Part shown: piece after piece, positions 9,316 through 17,233 of the stretch | How positions within the stretch are numbered: the first letter of the stretch is position 1 | Layout: each line of letters begins with the position of its first letter | From: Paenibacillus luteus | GTDB taxonomy: Bacteria > Bacillota > Bacilli > Paenibacillales > Paenibacillaceae | Direction of reading: 5' to 3' | NCBI RefSeq assembly: GCF_006542765.1 | Contig: NZ_SKCD01000006.1 | Location: 62,001 to 126,000 of the forward strand | Length of the DNA stretch: 64,000 bases | Made by a program: the position numbers and the translations under genes | The notes under the pieces: generated by a model | Databases searched by the model: none | What the model was told of the DNA's origin: nothing | Seen by the model: the letters and a program-made list of their open reading frames with translations, nothing else

Positions 9316-10341
9316 TTAATCAGCAGATAATGTGCGCTTCAGCCAATTGTAAGACAAGCGGCCACTAATTTCGTGGGCGCCCGGAAATACATCGGTTTCC
9401 AGCTTGTCTCCCGCGCCCTCCTCCTCGTAAATCGACTTGATTTCCGCTGCTGCCTTACGGAAGCCTGCCACCGGAAAGATTGGATCACGCTCACCAGATT
9501 CGAGGAACAACGGGCGCGGTGCGATAAGGCCGATCAGCTCCGGCAGCTCGGCATGAACAAGCAAGCCGGGTGTATAGTTATCGATGCAATGATGGACAGC
9601 AAAAATGCTGTCCTTAACCGTATTCGTAAAGCCTGTGAGTACGGTTGCTCGGATTCGCGCCTCAAGTACAGAGGTAACGTAGCCGATCAAACCTCCACCA
9701 GAGAAGCCCATCACGCCAATGCGATCCGCGTTCACCTCACGCCTTGAAGCCAAGTAATTATAAGCCTTTAATGCCTCGGTTACGCGTAAGCCCGTCAGCG
9801 TCTTGCCAAGCATCATCAACTGCGTAGATAGATTGTAGCAGGAGCTGGGCGCATTTGGATCAAGCTCCAAATCGGCAAGCAGTCGGCGTTCGCCAAAGCC
9901 GATCACATCGGGAGCGATAACGACCATCCCCCGCTTGACCAGTTGAACTGCAAAATGCTGATGAATACCCGGCTCTGCTTCATCAGGCGAGCCATCCTTG
10001 AGCAAGCCGACGATTTCTCGGCTACCATAGCCGTGACCATGAATCGCCAGTACCCCAGGCAGCGGCCCCTCCGCATGATCCGGAATAAGGACATATGCTG
10101 CAAAGGTCAGTTCCGGAGTCGCCGACAGCTCCACTCGTTCGCGAACGTATCCATCGCATTGTACGCGCTCCAGAAGCTTCACTACATGTCCGGGATTTGA
10201 CTCAAATTGACCGATAACCTCACGCAGGGCTGCCTTAAGCTTTGGTCTTCTTTCATTGCGGAGCTCGCGCCCCGAATCAGCTTGATGCTGGTTAACTGCC
10301 TCATTATACAGCTTCTCTAATAAAGAATCGCCATGCCACAT
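9316..10341 (-). CDS. Alpha/beta-hydrolase, dienelactone hydrolase or acetyl-xylan esterase type
   Basis: The 341-residue protein has an alpha/beta-hydrolase fold: an oxyanion region AIHGHGYGSRE, a nucleophile elbow GFSGGG with its Ser near residue 216, an Asp in SGERDPIFP and a His in PGAHEISG. Proteins of this type are often annotated as dienelactone hydrolases or as CE-family acetyl esterases. It stands upstream of a fucosidase and near xylan genes, so removal of acetyl groups from hemicellulose oligomers is a reasonable guess, not a proof. No signal peptide is present. The ribosome binding site (GAGGGG, then GTTGG) is weak. Confidence 0.7.
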   Translation of the reverse strand: MWHGDSLLEKLYNEAVNQHQADSGRELRNERRPKLKAALREVIGQFESNPGHVVKLLERVQCDGYVRERVELSATPELTFAAYVLIPDHAEGPLPGVLAIHGHGYGSREIVGLLKDGSPDEAEPGIHQHFAVQLVKRGMVVIAPDVIGFGERRLLADLELDPNAPSSCYNLSTQLMMLGKTLTGLRVTEALKAYNYLASRREVNADRIGVMGFSGGGLIGYVTSVLEARIRATVLTGFTNTVKDSIFAVHHCIDNYTPGLLVHAELPELIGLIAPRPLFLESGERDPIFPVAGFRKAAAEIKSIYEEEGAGDKLETDVFPGAHEISGRLSYNWLKRTLSAD

Positions 10342-10449
10342 CCAACCATCAACCCCTCATCTACATTTTTATTATGGTGTTACGTCTAATAACAAAGCAC
10401 GTTTCAGATGATACGAAATGTTTGTCCTTGGCTTGGTGCCATTAAGGCA

Positions 10450-10540
10450 TTAAGATCGATTTTGCAGAAAAGAAAATAAAGTTTGGTTAAACGCCTCCGG
10501 CGTTTCCATATTGGACATATGCCCGGACTGCGCGGCAAAC
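10450..10540 (-). pseudogene. C-terminal remnant of an alpha/beta-hydrolase
   Basis: The minus strand encodes AAQSGHMSNMETPEAFNQ followed by TLFSFLQNRS and a stop. The pattern GHMSNMExPEAFN is the typical catalytic-His end of 3-oxoadipate enol-lactonase-like hydrolases. An in-frame stop lies a few codons upstream, and nothing hydrolase-like precedes it. It appears to be the tail of a gene otherwise lost. Confidence 0.6.
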
Positions 10541-10588
10541 GGTTATAGCCTCGCGATTTGGCCCACAGCTGCCGAGCAGCCCCTCGAA

Positions 10589-10759
10589 TCATTCCCATTT
10601 ATAAGCATCTATGTTAAAAGCTGAATTCACGTCCGTTTTCATGTTTTGTTCCTCTTCTGTAAACGGAAGCCACATGGCATCCTCAGCCGCATAGAGCCGA
10701 GCGATAGCTCTACGAGATTTGACATGGACCTTACCCTGCTTGCGTGTACGTTCGCTCAT
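10589..10759 (-). CDS. Small ORF of 56 aa with a strong ribosome binding site
   Basis: The start ATG is preceded by GAAGGAGGAGAACAGGA, an excellent ribosome binding site. The product has a basic first third (SERTRKQGKVHVKSRRA) and an acidic remainder ending in NIDAYKWE; no family is recognised. It stops about 50 bases before the hydrolase remnant. It could be a genuine small protein, or the intact 5' end of the gene whose 3' end became that remnant, joined by a deletion. Confidence 0.45.
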   Translation of the reverse strand: MSERTRKQGKVHVKSRRAIARLYAAEDAMWLPFTEEEQNMKTDVNSAFNIDAYKWE

Positions 10760-11076
10760 TCCTGTTCTCCTCCTTCTCACCCTGCTCTATCAAAGTTTAA
10801 TTCCCGCTGCCCGCAAATGGTATGCCGTTTTTTAATCGATTATGTCACTTTTTTAAGCAACCATTGGAATGGTCATTGGACATTGGGTGGTTTATTAACC
10901 TATGGGAAATTAATGCGAGAATTTGGAGAAGATACACACCATCAGCAGAATTTTCTGAATCTAACGTTTGTTGACTATAGTATCAAGTTTGTTGTCTAGA
11001 ACCACCCAATCCTCCTACTATACAATGTACCTAACAAGTACAACACAACAGAGAAGACACCGAAAGGAGCAAAAGC
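10760..11076. other. Upstream region of the transporter operon
   Basis: No gene is supported here. The stretch must contain the promoter of the operon at 11077: a TTGACT box at 10971-10976 and a TATACAAT-like element at 11019-11026 are visible but are too far apart to form one promoter, so none is called. The ribosome binding site of the first gene (AAAGGAG) is at about 11063-11069. Confidence 0.45.
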
Positions 11077-12033
11077 ATGAAATCGACTGTTCAGCTTCAA
11101 GATAAAAGAAAGCGCTTACGAATCCGTTGGCACAAGCAGGATACGGAACTCACCCTCTTGGCTTTGCCGACAACGATCTGGTACATCCTGTTTTGTTTCA
11201 TCCCTATGTTCGGGATCATTATTGCCTTCAAAAACTTCAGAATTAGCGGCGGATTTCTGAGCAATGTATTTAATAGTCCTTGGGTAGGCTTCAAAAACTT
11301 TGAATTCTTATTTAAGTCGAATGACGCTTGGATCATTATTCGAAACACCATTGGATACAACATTATCTTTATCGTCCTAGGCATTGTGCTGCCCGTCCTG
11401 CTCGCTATCATGATCGGACTGCTCCACAGCCGCAAGGCGAGCAAAGTCTATCAAACGATGATGTTCCTCCCCTATTTCCTATCTTGGGTTGTCGTCTCGG
11501 CGGTAGGCTGGGCGTTCCTAAGCTTTGACAAAGGAATAGTCAATCAAATGCTCGTCAATATGGGCGGCGATCCTGTTAACTGGTATATGGAGCCGGCATA
11601 TTGGCCCTACTTTCTTATTCTCTTAAATGTCTGGAAAGGCTTAGGCTACGGCATGGTCATCTATCTGGCAACCATCACAAGCCTGGATAGCACCTACTAT
11701 GAAGCAGCTGTAATTGATGGCGCTTCCATTTGGCAGCAGACGAGATACATTACTTTGCCCATGCTCAAACTTGTTATCGTCATGCTGTTCATCTTGGCAG
11801 TTGGACGTATATTCTACACCGACTTTGGCTTATTCTATCAGGTCACGCGAGATTCCAACTCCCTGTTCAATGTATCTACCACCATCGATGTCATGGTGTA
11901 TAAACAACTGAAATCCGCTACCTTGGGGATGGCAGCTGCCGCCGCATTCGTGCAGTCGGTTCTGGGCTGTGCAACTATTCTAATCGCTAACTGGATTGTT
12001 CGCAAAATTGATCCGGATAGCGCGATGATGTAA
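11077..12033 (+). CDS. CUT1 sugar ABC transporter permease, LplB type
   Basis: A 318-residue inner-membrane permease with six predicted membrane segments and the LplB/YtcP-type opening IWYILFCFIPMFGIIIAF. The EAA loop that docks the ATPase is EAAVIDGASIWQQTRYITLP near residue 210-230. The start ATG follows GAAAGGAGCAAAAGC. It forms an operon with the second permease (12-base gap) and the binding lipoprotein. No ATPase is encoded here; in this family a shared MsmK-like ATPase normally serves. The sugar is unknown; relatives import oligosaccharides or uronate oligomers. Confidence 0.88.
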   Translation: MKSTVQLQDKRKRLRIRWHKQDTELTLLALPTTIWYILFCFIPMFGIIIAFKNFRISGGFLSNVFNSPWVGFKNFEFLFKSNDAWIIIRNTIGYNIIFIVLGIVLPVLLAIMIGLLHSRKASKVYQTMMFLPYFLSWVVVSAVGWAFLSFDKGIVNQMLVNMGGDPVNWYMEPAYWPYFLILLNVWKGLGYGMVIYLATITSLDSTYYEAAVIDGASIWQQTRYITLPMLKLVIVMLFILAVGRIFYTDFGLFYQVTRDSNSLFNVSTTIDVMVYKQLKSATLGMAAAAAFVQSVLGCATILIANWIVRKIDPDSAMM

Positions 12034-12045
12034 GGAGGTCACGCC

Positions 12046-12975
12046 ATGTCAACGAGAAAGACTTATGAATCAGGCCTTGAGAAATTCAACCGAACAAGCA
12101 ACGTCGTAAACATCTCTTTCCATCTGATATTTATCGTCTTGGCGCTGCTCTGCGTCATCCCTGTCATCGTTGTTCTATCCATTTCCTTGTCCAGCGAGGA
12201 CTCCATTCGGGAGACAGGATATCATCTGCTGCCGGTTGCAATGTCAGGAGAGGCCTACGGCTATGTAATCAAGCAGGGAACGATGATTTTGCGGGCGCTC
12301 GGCGTATCAGCTCTAGTTACTGTGGTTGGCACTGTGCTTGGCGTATTGCTTACCACCTCCATGGGCTATGTGCTTTCTCGCCCAACCTACAAGCTAAATG
12401 GTTTTCTAACCTGGATCGTTTTCATCCCCATGATCTTCAATGGCGGTCTGGTATCCAGCTACTTCATTAATACTAACTTATTAGGACTAAAAGATAGCGT
12501 CTGGGCACTTATTCTACCACTTGCTGTCTCATCGTTCAACGTTATTATATGCAAAACCTTCTTTAAAAGCACGATTCCCGATGGGCTGATTGAATCTGCT
12601 GAAATTGATGGCGCGAGCCAGCTGCGAATCTTTTTCTCCATCATCCTGCCGATCTCCTTGCCGGTTATAGCAACCATTGGATTGTTCCTTTGCTTCTCGT
12701 ACTGGAATGACTGGTTCCAATCGATGCTGTATATCGACAACCAGAACTTATATTCTCTGCAGGCACTGTTAAATAGCTTGATGAGCAATGTGGATGCCCT
12801 TGCCAAAAATGCTGCAAGCATGGGCGTTAGCTATGCCGTGCTTGTTGCAACAATGCCGAAGGAATCTGCCCGTATGGCTGTAGCCATAATCATCGTTTTG
12901 CCTGTAGCCTTCGCTTATCCGTTCTTCCAGAAATATTTTATCTCCGGATTAACGATCGGCGCTGTCAAAGGATAA
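12046..12975 (+). CDS. CUT1 sugar ABC transporter permease, LplC type
   Basis: The 309-residue partner permease has six membrane segments, the first at about 25-47, and an EAA loop ESAEIDGASQLRIFFSIILP near residue 185-205. It ends in the family-typical FFQKYFISGLTIGAVKG. The start follows AAGGAGGTCACGCC. With the preceding gene it should form the heterodimeric channel. Confidence 0.88.
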   Translation: MSTRKTYESGLEKFNRTSNVVNISFHLIFIVLALLCVIPVIVVLSISLSSEDSIRETGYHLLPVAMSGEAYGYVIKQGTMILRALGVSALVTVVGTVLGVLLTTSMGYVLSRPTYKLNGFLTWIVFIPMIFNGGLVSSYFINTNLLGLKDSVWALILPLAVSSFNVIICKTFFKSTIPDGLIESAEIDGASQLRIFFSIILPISLPVIATIGLFLCFSYWNDWFQSMLYIDNQNLYSLQALLNSLMSNVDALAKNAASMGVSYAVLVATMPKESARMAVAIIIVLPVAFAYPFFQKYFISGLTIGAVKG

Positions 12976-12985
12976 CCAACGAAAT

Positions 12986-13005
12986 AAGCCAAGCTAGCTT
13001 GGTTT
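12986..13005 (+). promoter_or_regulatory. Intercistronic hairpin
   Basis: CCAAGCTAGCTTGG is a perfect 14-base palindrome between the permease and the binding-protein gene. Such hairpins often protect the upstream mRNA or lower read-through, allowing the binding protein to be made in a different amount; that role is inferred. Confidence 0.4.
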
Positions 13006-13062
13006 ATGATAGATCACTGTACCACTGTTACGGTGACACAACTTCAATAAGGGGGAAATGAA

Positions 13063-14568
13063 ATGAAGAAATCTTGGAAGCTCATCTCTACGCTTTGTAT
13101 TCTCACACTACTGGTGACAGCCTTAGCAGCCTGCTCCGGCTCAAATTCTCCAACTGCAACAAATGAGCCGAAGACATCTAATGCAGCTACAGATGCACCA
13201 AAGGACACGGAAACACCTAGTAAAGATATTCCAACGCTCGTCTGGTGGACCATCGGCGGCCAAGTCCCGAATAACTTCAGCAAAGCGATTGATGCCATGA
13301 ATGCCTATACAGCAGAGAAAATTGGTGTAAAAATTGACATCAAGGTAGCCAGTTGGGGCGAATGGGACACCAAAATTAACACGATTGTGAATACAGGCGA
13401 ACCCTTCGACATTATGTTCACAAACAGCGGCAAATACAGCAAGCAGGTAGCTATGGGAGCTTTTGCCGATATCACTGATCTGGTTCAAAGTGAAACTCCT
13501 GACTTATACAAATTGATTCCAGAAAAGGTATGGGACGGCACGAAAATTGGCGGCAAGTATTATTCCGTTCCTACCTATAAGGATTCTGCGCTGACTCAAT
13601 ATTGGGTGTACGATGATAAATTCGTGCAAAAATACAATATCGACATTAACAACATCAAAACACTGCAGGACCTTGATGCACCTCTTCACAGCATAAAGTC
13701 TGGCGAAGGCAAGAGCTTCTACCCATTGCCAATGACGCAAGGTGAAGGCTTGAACGGTTTCTTCAACAATTATGACGATCTAACGCTAGGCTTTACTCCA
13801 ATTGGAGTCAAAGCTGACGATGCTTCACGTACAGTTGTCTCTGTTCTTGAGCAGCCTGATATTATGGCTGATCTGAAGCTCCTGCACCAATGGTATCAAG
13901 ATGGCATCATCAACCCTGATGCTCCGACTAAAACAGAGAACGACAAAGGCAGACCATTCTTTGCCGCGCAGGCATTCCCAGGCGCAGAAGTAAGCTGGCA
14001 AATCAATGATGCTGTTCAAAAGTATGATATGGTTCAGCACTTCGGGCCTATTTATACAACAAGTACGATCCAAGGCTCCCTGAACGCCATTTCTGCGAAT
14101 TCGAAATACAAGAAGGAAGCATTGAAGTACCTCGAATTAGTTAACACAGATTCAAAACTGCGCAATATGCTGGCATTCGGTGAATTAGACGTGGACTACA
14201 AAAATGTCGATGGCGAAAAGGTCATCGAGCGTACTTCCGATACTTGGCCACTGGCTGCTTATTCCCAAGCTACGTTCTTTAACCTAGCCGTTACCAAAGG
14301 TGCTCCTGAGGATCAGTGGGATCAGGTTAAAAAGCTGAACGATGCAGCGACATCTTCCACTCTGCTAGGTTTCGCGCTGGACATCAGCAATCTTCAAACT
14401 GAAGTAGCCAATTGCCAATCGGTATGGGATAAATACAAGTATGAACTCATCACTGGCGCATCCGATCCTGAGAAAGTGATACCAAAGCTTACAGCTGAAC
14501 TAAAATCTGCTGGCATGGACACGATTATGAAAGCTGCCCAAGAGCAAATTAATAATTACTTCAAGTAA
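13063..14568 (+). CDS. Extracellular sugar-binding lipoprotein, LplA/YtcQ type
   Basis: The 501-residue protein starts with a lipoprotein signal peptide ending in the lipobox LAAC (Cys near residue 24), followed by a Ser/Thr/Pro-rich linker and a family 1 solute-binding domain (for example VWWTIGGQVPNN, then FDIMFTNSG). It should be anchored outside the membrane and deliver sugar to the two permeases upstream. The ribosome binding site is AGGGGGAAATGAA. A clear terminator follows, so the sensor genes behind it may have their own promoter. Confidence 0.88.
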   Translation: MKKSWKLISTLCILTLLVTALAACSGSNSPTATNEPKTSNAATDAPKDTETPSKDIPTLVWWTIGGQVPNNFSKAIDAMNAYTAEKIGVKIDIKVASWGEWDTKINTIVNTGEPFDIMFTNSGKYSKQVAMGAFADITDLVQSETPDLYKLIPEKVWDGTKIGGKYYSVPTYKDSALTQYWVYDDKFVQKYNIDINNIKTLQDLDAPLHSIKSGEGKSFYPLPMTQGEGLNGFFNNYDDLTLGFTPIGVKADDASRTVVSVLEQPDIMADLKLLHQWYQDGIINPDAPTKTENDKGRPFFAAQAFPGAEVSWQINDAVQKYDMVQHFGPIYTTSTIQGSLNAISANSKYKKEALKYLELVNTDSKLRNMLAFGELDVDYKNVDGEKVIERTSDTWPLAAYSQATFFNLAVTKGAPEDQWDQVKKLNDAATSSTLLGFALDISNLQTEVANCQSVWDKYKYELITGASDPEKVIPKLTAELKSAGMDTIMKAAQEQINNYFK

Positions 14569-14574
14569 AATAAC

Positions 14575-14620
14575 AAAGCATCCCTTATAGAGACACTCTG
14601 TATGGGATGCTTTCTTCTTG
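14575..14620 (+). terminator. Rho-independent terminator after the binding-protein gene
   Basis: AAAGCATCCC pairs with GGGATGCTTT across a loop of about 18 bases, followed by the T-rich CTTCTT. It separates the transporter genes from the sensor genes. Confidence 0.8.
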
Positions 14621-14658
14621 CTACCTATGAAGCTTTGCTTAATCATGTTAAAGTGGTA

Positions 14659-14674
14659 TGGTAAACGCTTACTT
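14659..14674. promoter_or_regulatory. Candidate CcpA (cre) operator
   Basis: GTAAACGCTTAC (14661-14672) is a perfect palindrome and, with its flanks, matches the cre consensus TGWAANCGNTNWCA except at the two end positions. It lies about 30 bases before the histidine kinase start, so glucose-dependent repression of the sensor genes is plausible. Confidence 0.55.
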
Positions 14675-14704
14675 TAAGGCTAGCTGCTGCAATTGAGGTG
14701 CCCT

Positions 14705-16468
14705 ATGAGCTCTTTTTTACAAATCAAGATTTATCGCTACAAATTTATTGCCTATGTCATCTTCGTCGTGACCATTGGACTCGCGCTTGGCATTCTAACT
14801 TGTGCCATGCTGCTGAATCAATGGGTTGGCGATGCCCGTTTAGAGGCTGCTAATGCTTTCGCTGGTGTAGAGAATGAATTGCAGTATGATGCCGACCGAA
14901 TTGAGGCTTACATGCAGCGCATCTACTCCAATCATGGTCTAATGGATGATGCTCGCAGCTTTTTAAGCAGCAGTGCCGAGGGCTACTTAACCAATAGTTT
15001 GCAAAACAGCCAATTTTCACAGCCGCTGGTATCTTTCCCAGAGGATATTAAAACCTACTTGTATAGCTGGGCGCAAGGCGGAATTACGCAGGTTAGTCTG
15101 CATACCAGCCAGTATGGCAATGTCGTACACTTTAACGATAACGGAATCGCGAGCTTTATGTTCGGTCTTCCAAACACAGATGAAGCTTTCCATGATACCA
15201 TCCTAAAAGGCTTCGTATATCGCAAGAAACTATCGGATCTAGCACACGGCTCTAAGGAGTTAGGGGAGCTTCGCTTCTTGGTCAGCAGTGACCGAATCTT
15301 TAAATCGATCCAAAATTATCGATTGGGAGAGGCTGCTGCAGTCAGCGCTTCCGGTGAGATCTATCTTATCGGCAGCGAACAAGGCCAAGACTTGAAGGAA
15401 TTATCCCTTATAGCCGCGGCGAATGGACGCAGCCATGGTTATATATCGAAGGGAATTTTTGAGCACAGCTTTTATATCACCTTTCCGTCAACTAAGTTCA
15501 ATTTCAAATTTGTTAGCATCGTTGATTTATCGATGCTGATTCGGCAGCATGCCAAGATGCTGATCACGATCTTTCTAATCGTACTAACGACCATGATTAG
15601 CGTACTGCTGCTCATTGTGTACAATATGCGGGATGACTCCCGCTTCCTGCACCGCATTATTCAATCGATTGGACGCGTGAAAACAGCCAATTTCACACCA
15701 AATCGCCCTGCCCGTTATCGCCGAAATGAATACGGCATGATCGCAAGGGAATTAGACGATATGATTCAGCAGTTGGATAAACATATTCGGAACGAATATT
15801 TGCTTAAACTAAAGCAGCAAGAAACCGAAATGAAAGCACTCCAAAATCAGATCAATCCTCATTTTCTTTACAATACATTGGAGGTTATTCGCTCCACTGC
15901 ACTGGTTAACCAAGACAGAGACACCGCTGATGCCATTGCTACGTTAGGGGCGCTTTACCGCGAAATTGTAAAGAAGGAAAATATTATTACGATTGCAAGT
16001 GAGCTGGAATTGCTGCATAAATACTTAGAGATCATGGAATTTAAGTATCCGGAACGTTTTTTTTATCAAGTCAATGTAGACCCTGCGCTACTCTCGATCC
16101 CTACCGTGAAATTTTGGATGCAGCCTTTGGCTGAGAACTTTTTCATCCATGGCTTTAGCGCAAGCAGCGAGTTTAATCTGTATGTCGTGAACGGCTGGGA
16201 AGCTGAACACTATTATGTATTGGAATTCGTAGATAATGGGCGTGGCATTCAAGCCGAGCGATTAAACTCCGTGCGCAGCACGCTGTCCAACCAGGACGAT
16301 ACTTATTCCGAGAGTATCGGCTTACGCAATGTATATACAAGGCTTAACTTCTTTTACGGGAAAAGCTTTTCCATAGAGATTGAAAACAATGAGGAAGCTG
16401 GCGTTAAGATTTCTGTACGGATTCCAAAAGAGGTGAATGAGCATGTACAAACTGCTGATCATGGATGA
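14705..16468 (+). CDS. YesM-type sensor histidine kinase
   Basis: This 587-residue membrane kinase has a first membrane segment at about 15-38, an extracellular sensing region of roughly 250 residues, and a second segment around 285-307. A HAMP-like linker and the His_kinase domain follow, with NQINPHFLYNTLE holding the phospho-accepting His near residue 385, then the ATPase domain with QPLAENFFIHGF and DNGRGIQ. It should sense an extracellular sugar, possibly with the binding protein, and phosphorylate the response regulator whose gene it overlaps by 26 bases. The ATG at 14705 after GAGGTG is preferred to an upstream TTG at 14693. Confidence 0.88.
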   Translation: MSSFLQIKIYRYKFIAYVIFVVTIGLALGILTCAMLLNQWVGDARLEAANAFAGVENELQYDADRIEAYMQRIYSNHGLMDDARSFLSSSAEGYLTNSLQNSQFSQPLVSFPEDIKTYLYSWAQGGITQVSLHTSQYGNVVHFNDNGIASFMFGLPNTDEAFHDTILKGFVYRKKLSDLAHGSKELGELRFLVSSDRIFKSIQNYRLGEAAAVSASGEIYLIGSEQGQDLKELSLIAAANGRSHGYISKGIFEHSFYITFPSTKFNFKFVSIVDLSMLIRQHAKMLITIFLIVLTTMISVLLLIVYNMRDDSRFLHRIIQSIGRVKTANFTPNRPARYRRNEYGMIARELDDMIQQLDKHIRNEYLLKLKQQETEMKALQNQINPHFLYNTLEVIRSTALVNQDRDTADAIATLGALYREIVKKENIITIASELELLHKYLEIMEFKYPERFFYQVNVDPALLSIPTVKFWMQPLAENFFIHGFSASSEFNLYVVNGWEAEHYYVLEFVDNGRGIQAERLNSVRSTLSNQDDTYSESIGLRNVYTRLNFFYGKSFSIEIENNEEAGVKISVRIPKEVNEHVQTADHG

Positions 16469-17204
16469 CGAACCACAGATTTTGGAGGGGATGAAGCGAA
16501 TCTTAGACTGGAAACAATACGGCTTCAGTCGAATAGATACGTGCGAATCTACAGAGGCGGCCATGTCCAAGGTTGTAGACCTGCTGCCGGACGTCGCGAT
16601 TTTTGATGTCTGCGTTGGCAAGGATCTTGGTTATGAAACGATCCAAAGGCTTAACGAGCTCCAAATTCCTACCAAATATGTCATTATGAGCGGCTATAGT
16701 GAATTCAAGTATGCTCAAGAAGCCATTCGCTGTGGTGTGAAAGACTATCTGCTTAAGCCTTTAGATCGTACAAAGCTGCAGCAAGTCATTGAGAAAATTA
16801 TTGTTGAAGATCTCCATGGCACGATAGGCAATGCTAGCTGCGAGAGCTTGAACAAGGACCCGGTATTAGGTGTAAGTTATACTAGCTTATCCAAGCTGGT
16901 CAACCGCATTTTGTTAATGATTAAGGCGGAGTACACGCAGAACATTACCTTAAAATCGGTGGCAGAGCTCTTCCAGATGAACAGCACCTACCTTGGACAA
17001 TTATTTCTTAAAGAATCTGGAATGAAATTTTCGGAATATCTTATGGCTTACCGAATGCTTCTCGCACAAGAACGCATTCAATCGTCAGATGAAAAAATTT
17101 CATCTATCGCCATTTCCGTAGGCTACAATAATCTAAATTATTTCTATACCCATTTTCAAAGCTTTTTCGGGAAGTCTCCCTCTGATCTGCGGGGAAAAGG
17201 TTAA
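16443..17204 (+). CDS. YesN-type response regulator with AraC output domain
   Basis: An N-terminal receiver domain (residues 1-115) shows the acidic pair in LLIMDDEP, the phospho-acceptor Asp in VAIFDVCVG and the Lys in LLKPLD. A C-terminal AraC helix-turn-helix (about 150-250) follows after a very short linker. At 253 residues it lacks the long central region of most YesN proteins. GAGGTG lies 8 bases before the ATG at 16443 and only 2 before the in-frame ATG at 16437, so 16443 is preferred. It probably activates the neighbouring transporter genes. Confidence 0.85.
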   Translation: MYKLLIMDDEPQILEGMKRILDWKQYGFSRIDTCESTEAAMSKVVDLLPDVAIFDVCVGKDLGYETIQRLNELQIPTKYVIMSGYSEFKYAQEAIRCGVKDYLLKPLDRTKLQQVIEKIIVEDLHGTIGNASCESLNKDPVLGVSYTSLSKLVNRILLMIKAEYTQNITLKSVAELFQMNSTYLGQLFLKESGMKFSEYLMAYRMLLAQERIQSSDEKISSIAISVGYNNLNYFYTHFQSFFGKSPSDLRGKG

Positions 17205-17233
17205 CAACGATCAAAGCAGAATGGAGAATATTG

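Noticed and set aside
10646..10999. 117-codon plus-strand frame before the transporter operon
   Set aside because: No ribosome binding site, and it covers the small minus-strand gene that has one; the composition is not protein-like.
10971..11026. Sigma-A promoter for the transporter operon built from TTGACT and TATACAAT
   Set aside because: The two boxes are over 40 bases apart, and neither has a partner at 16-18 bases.
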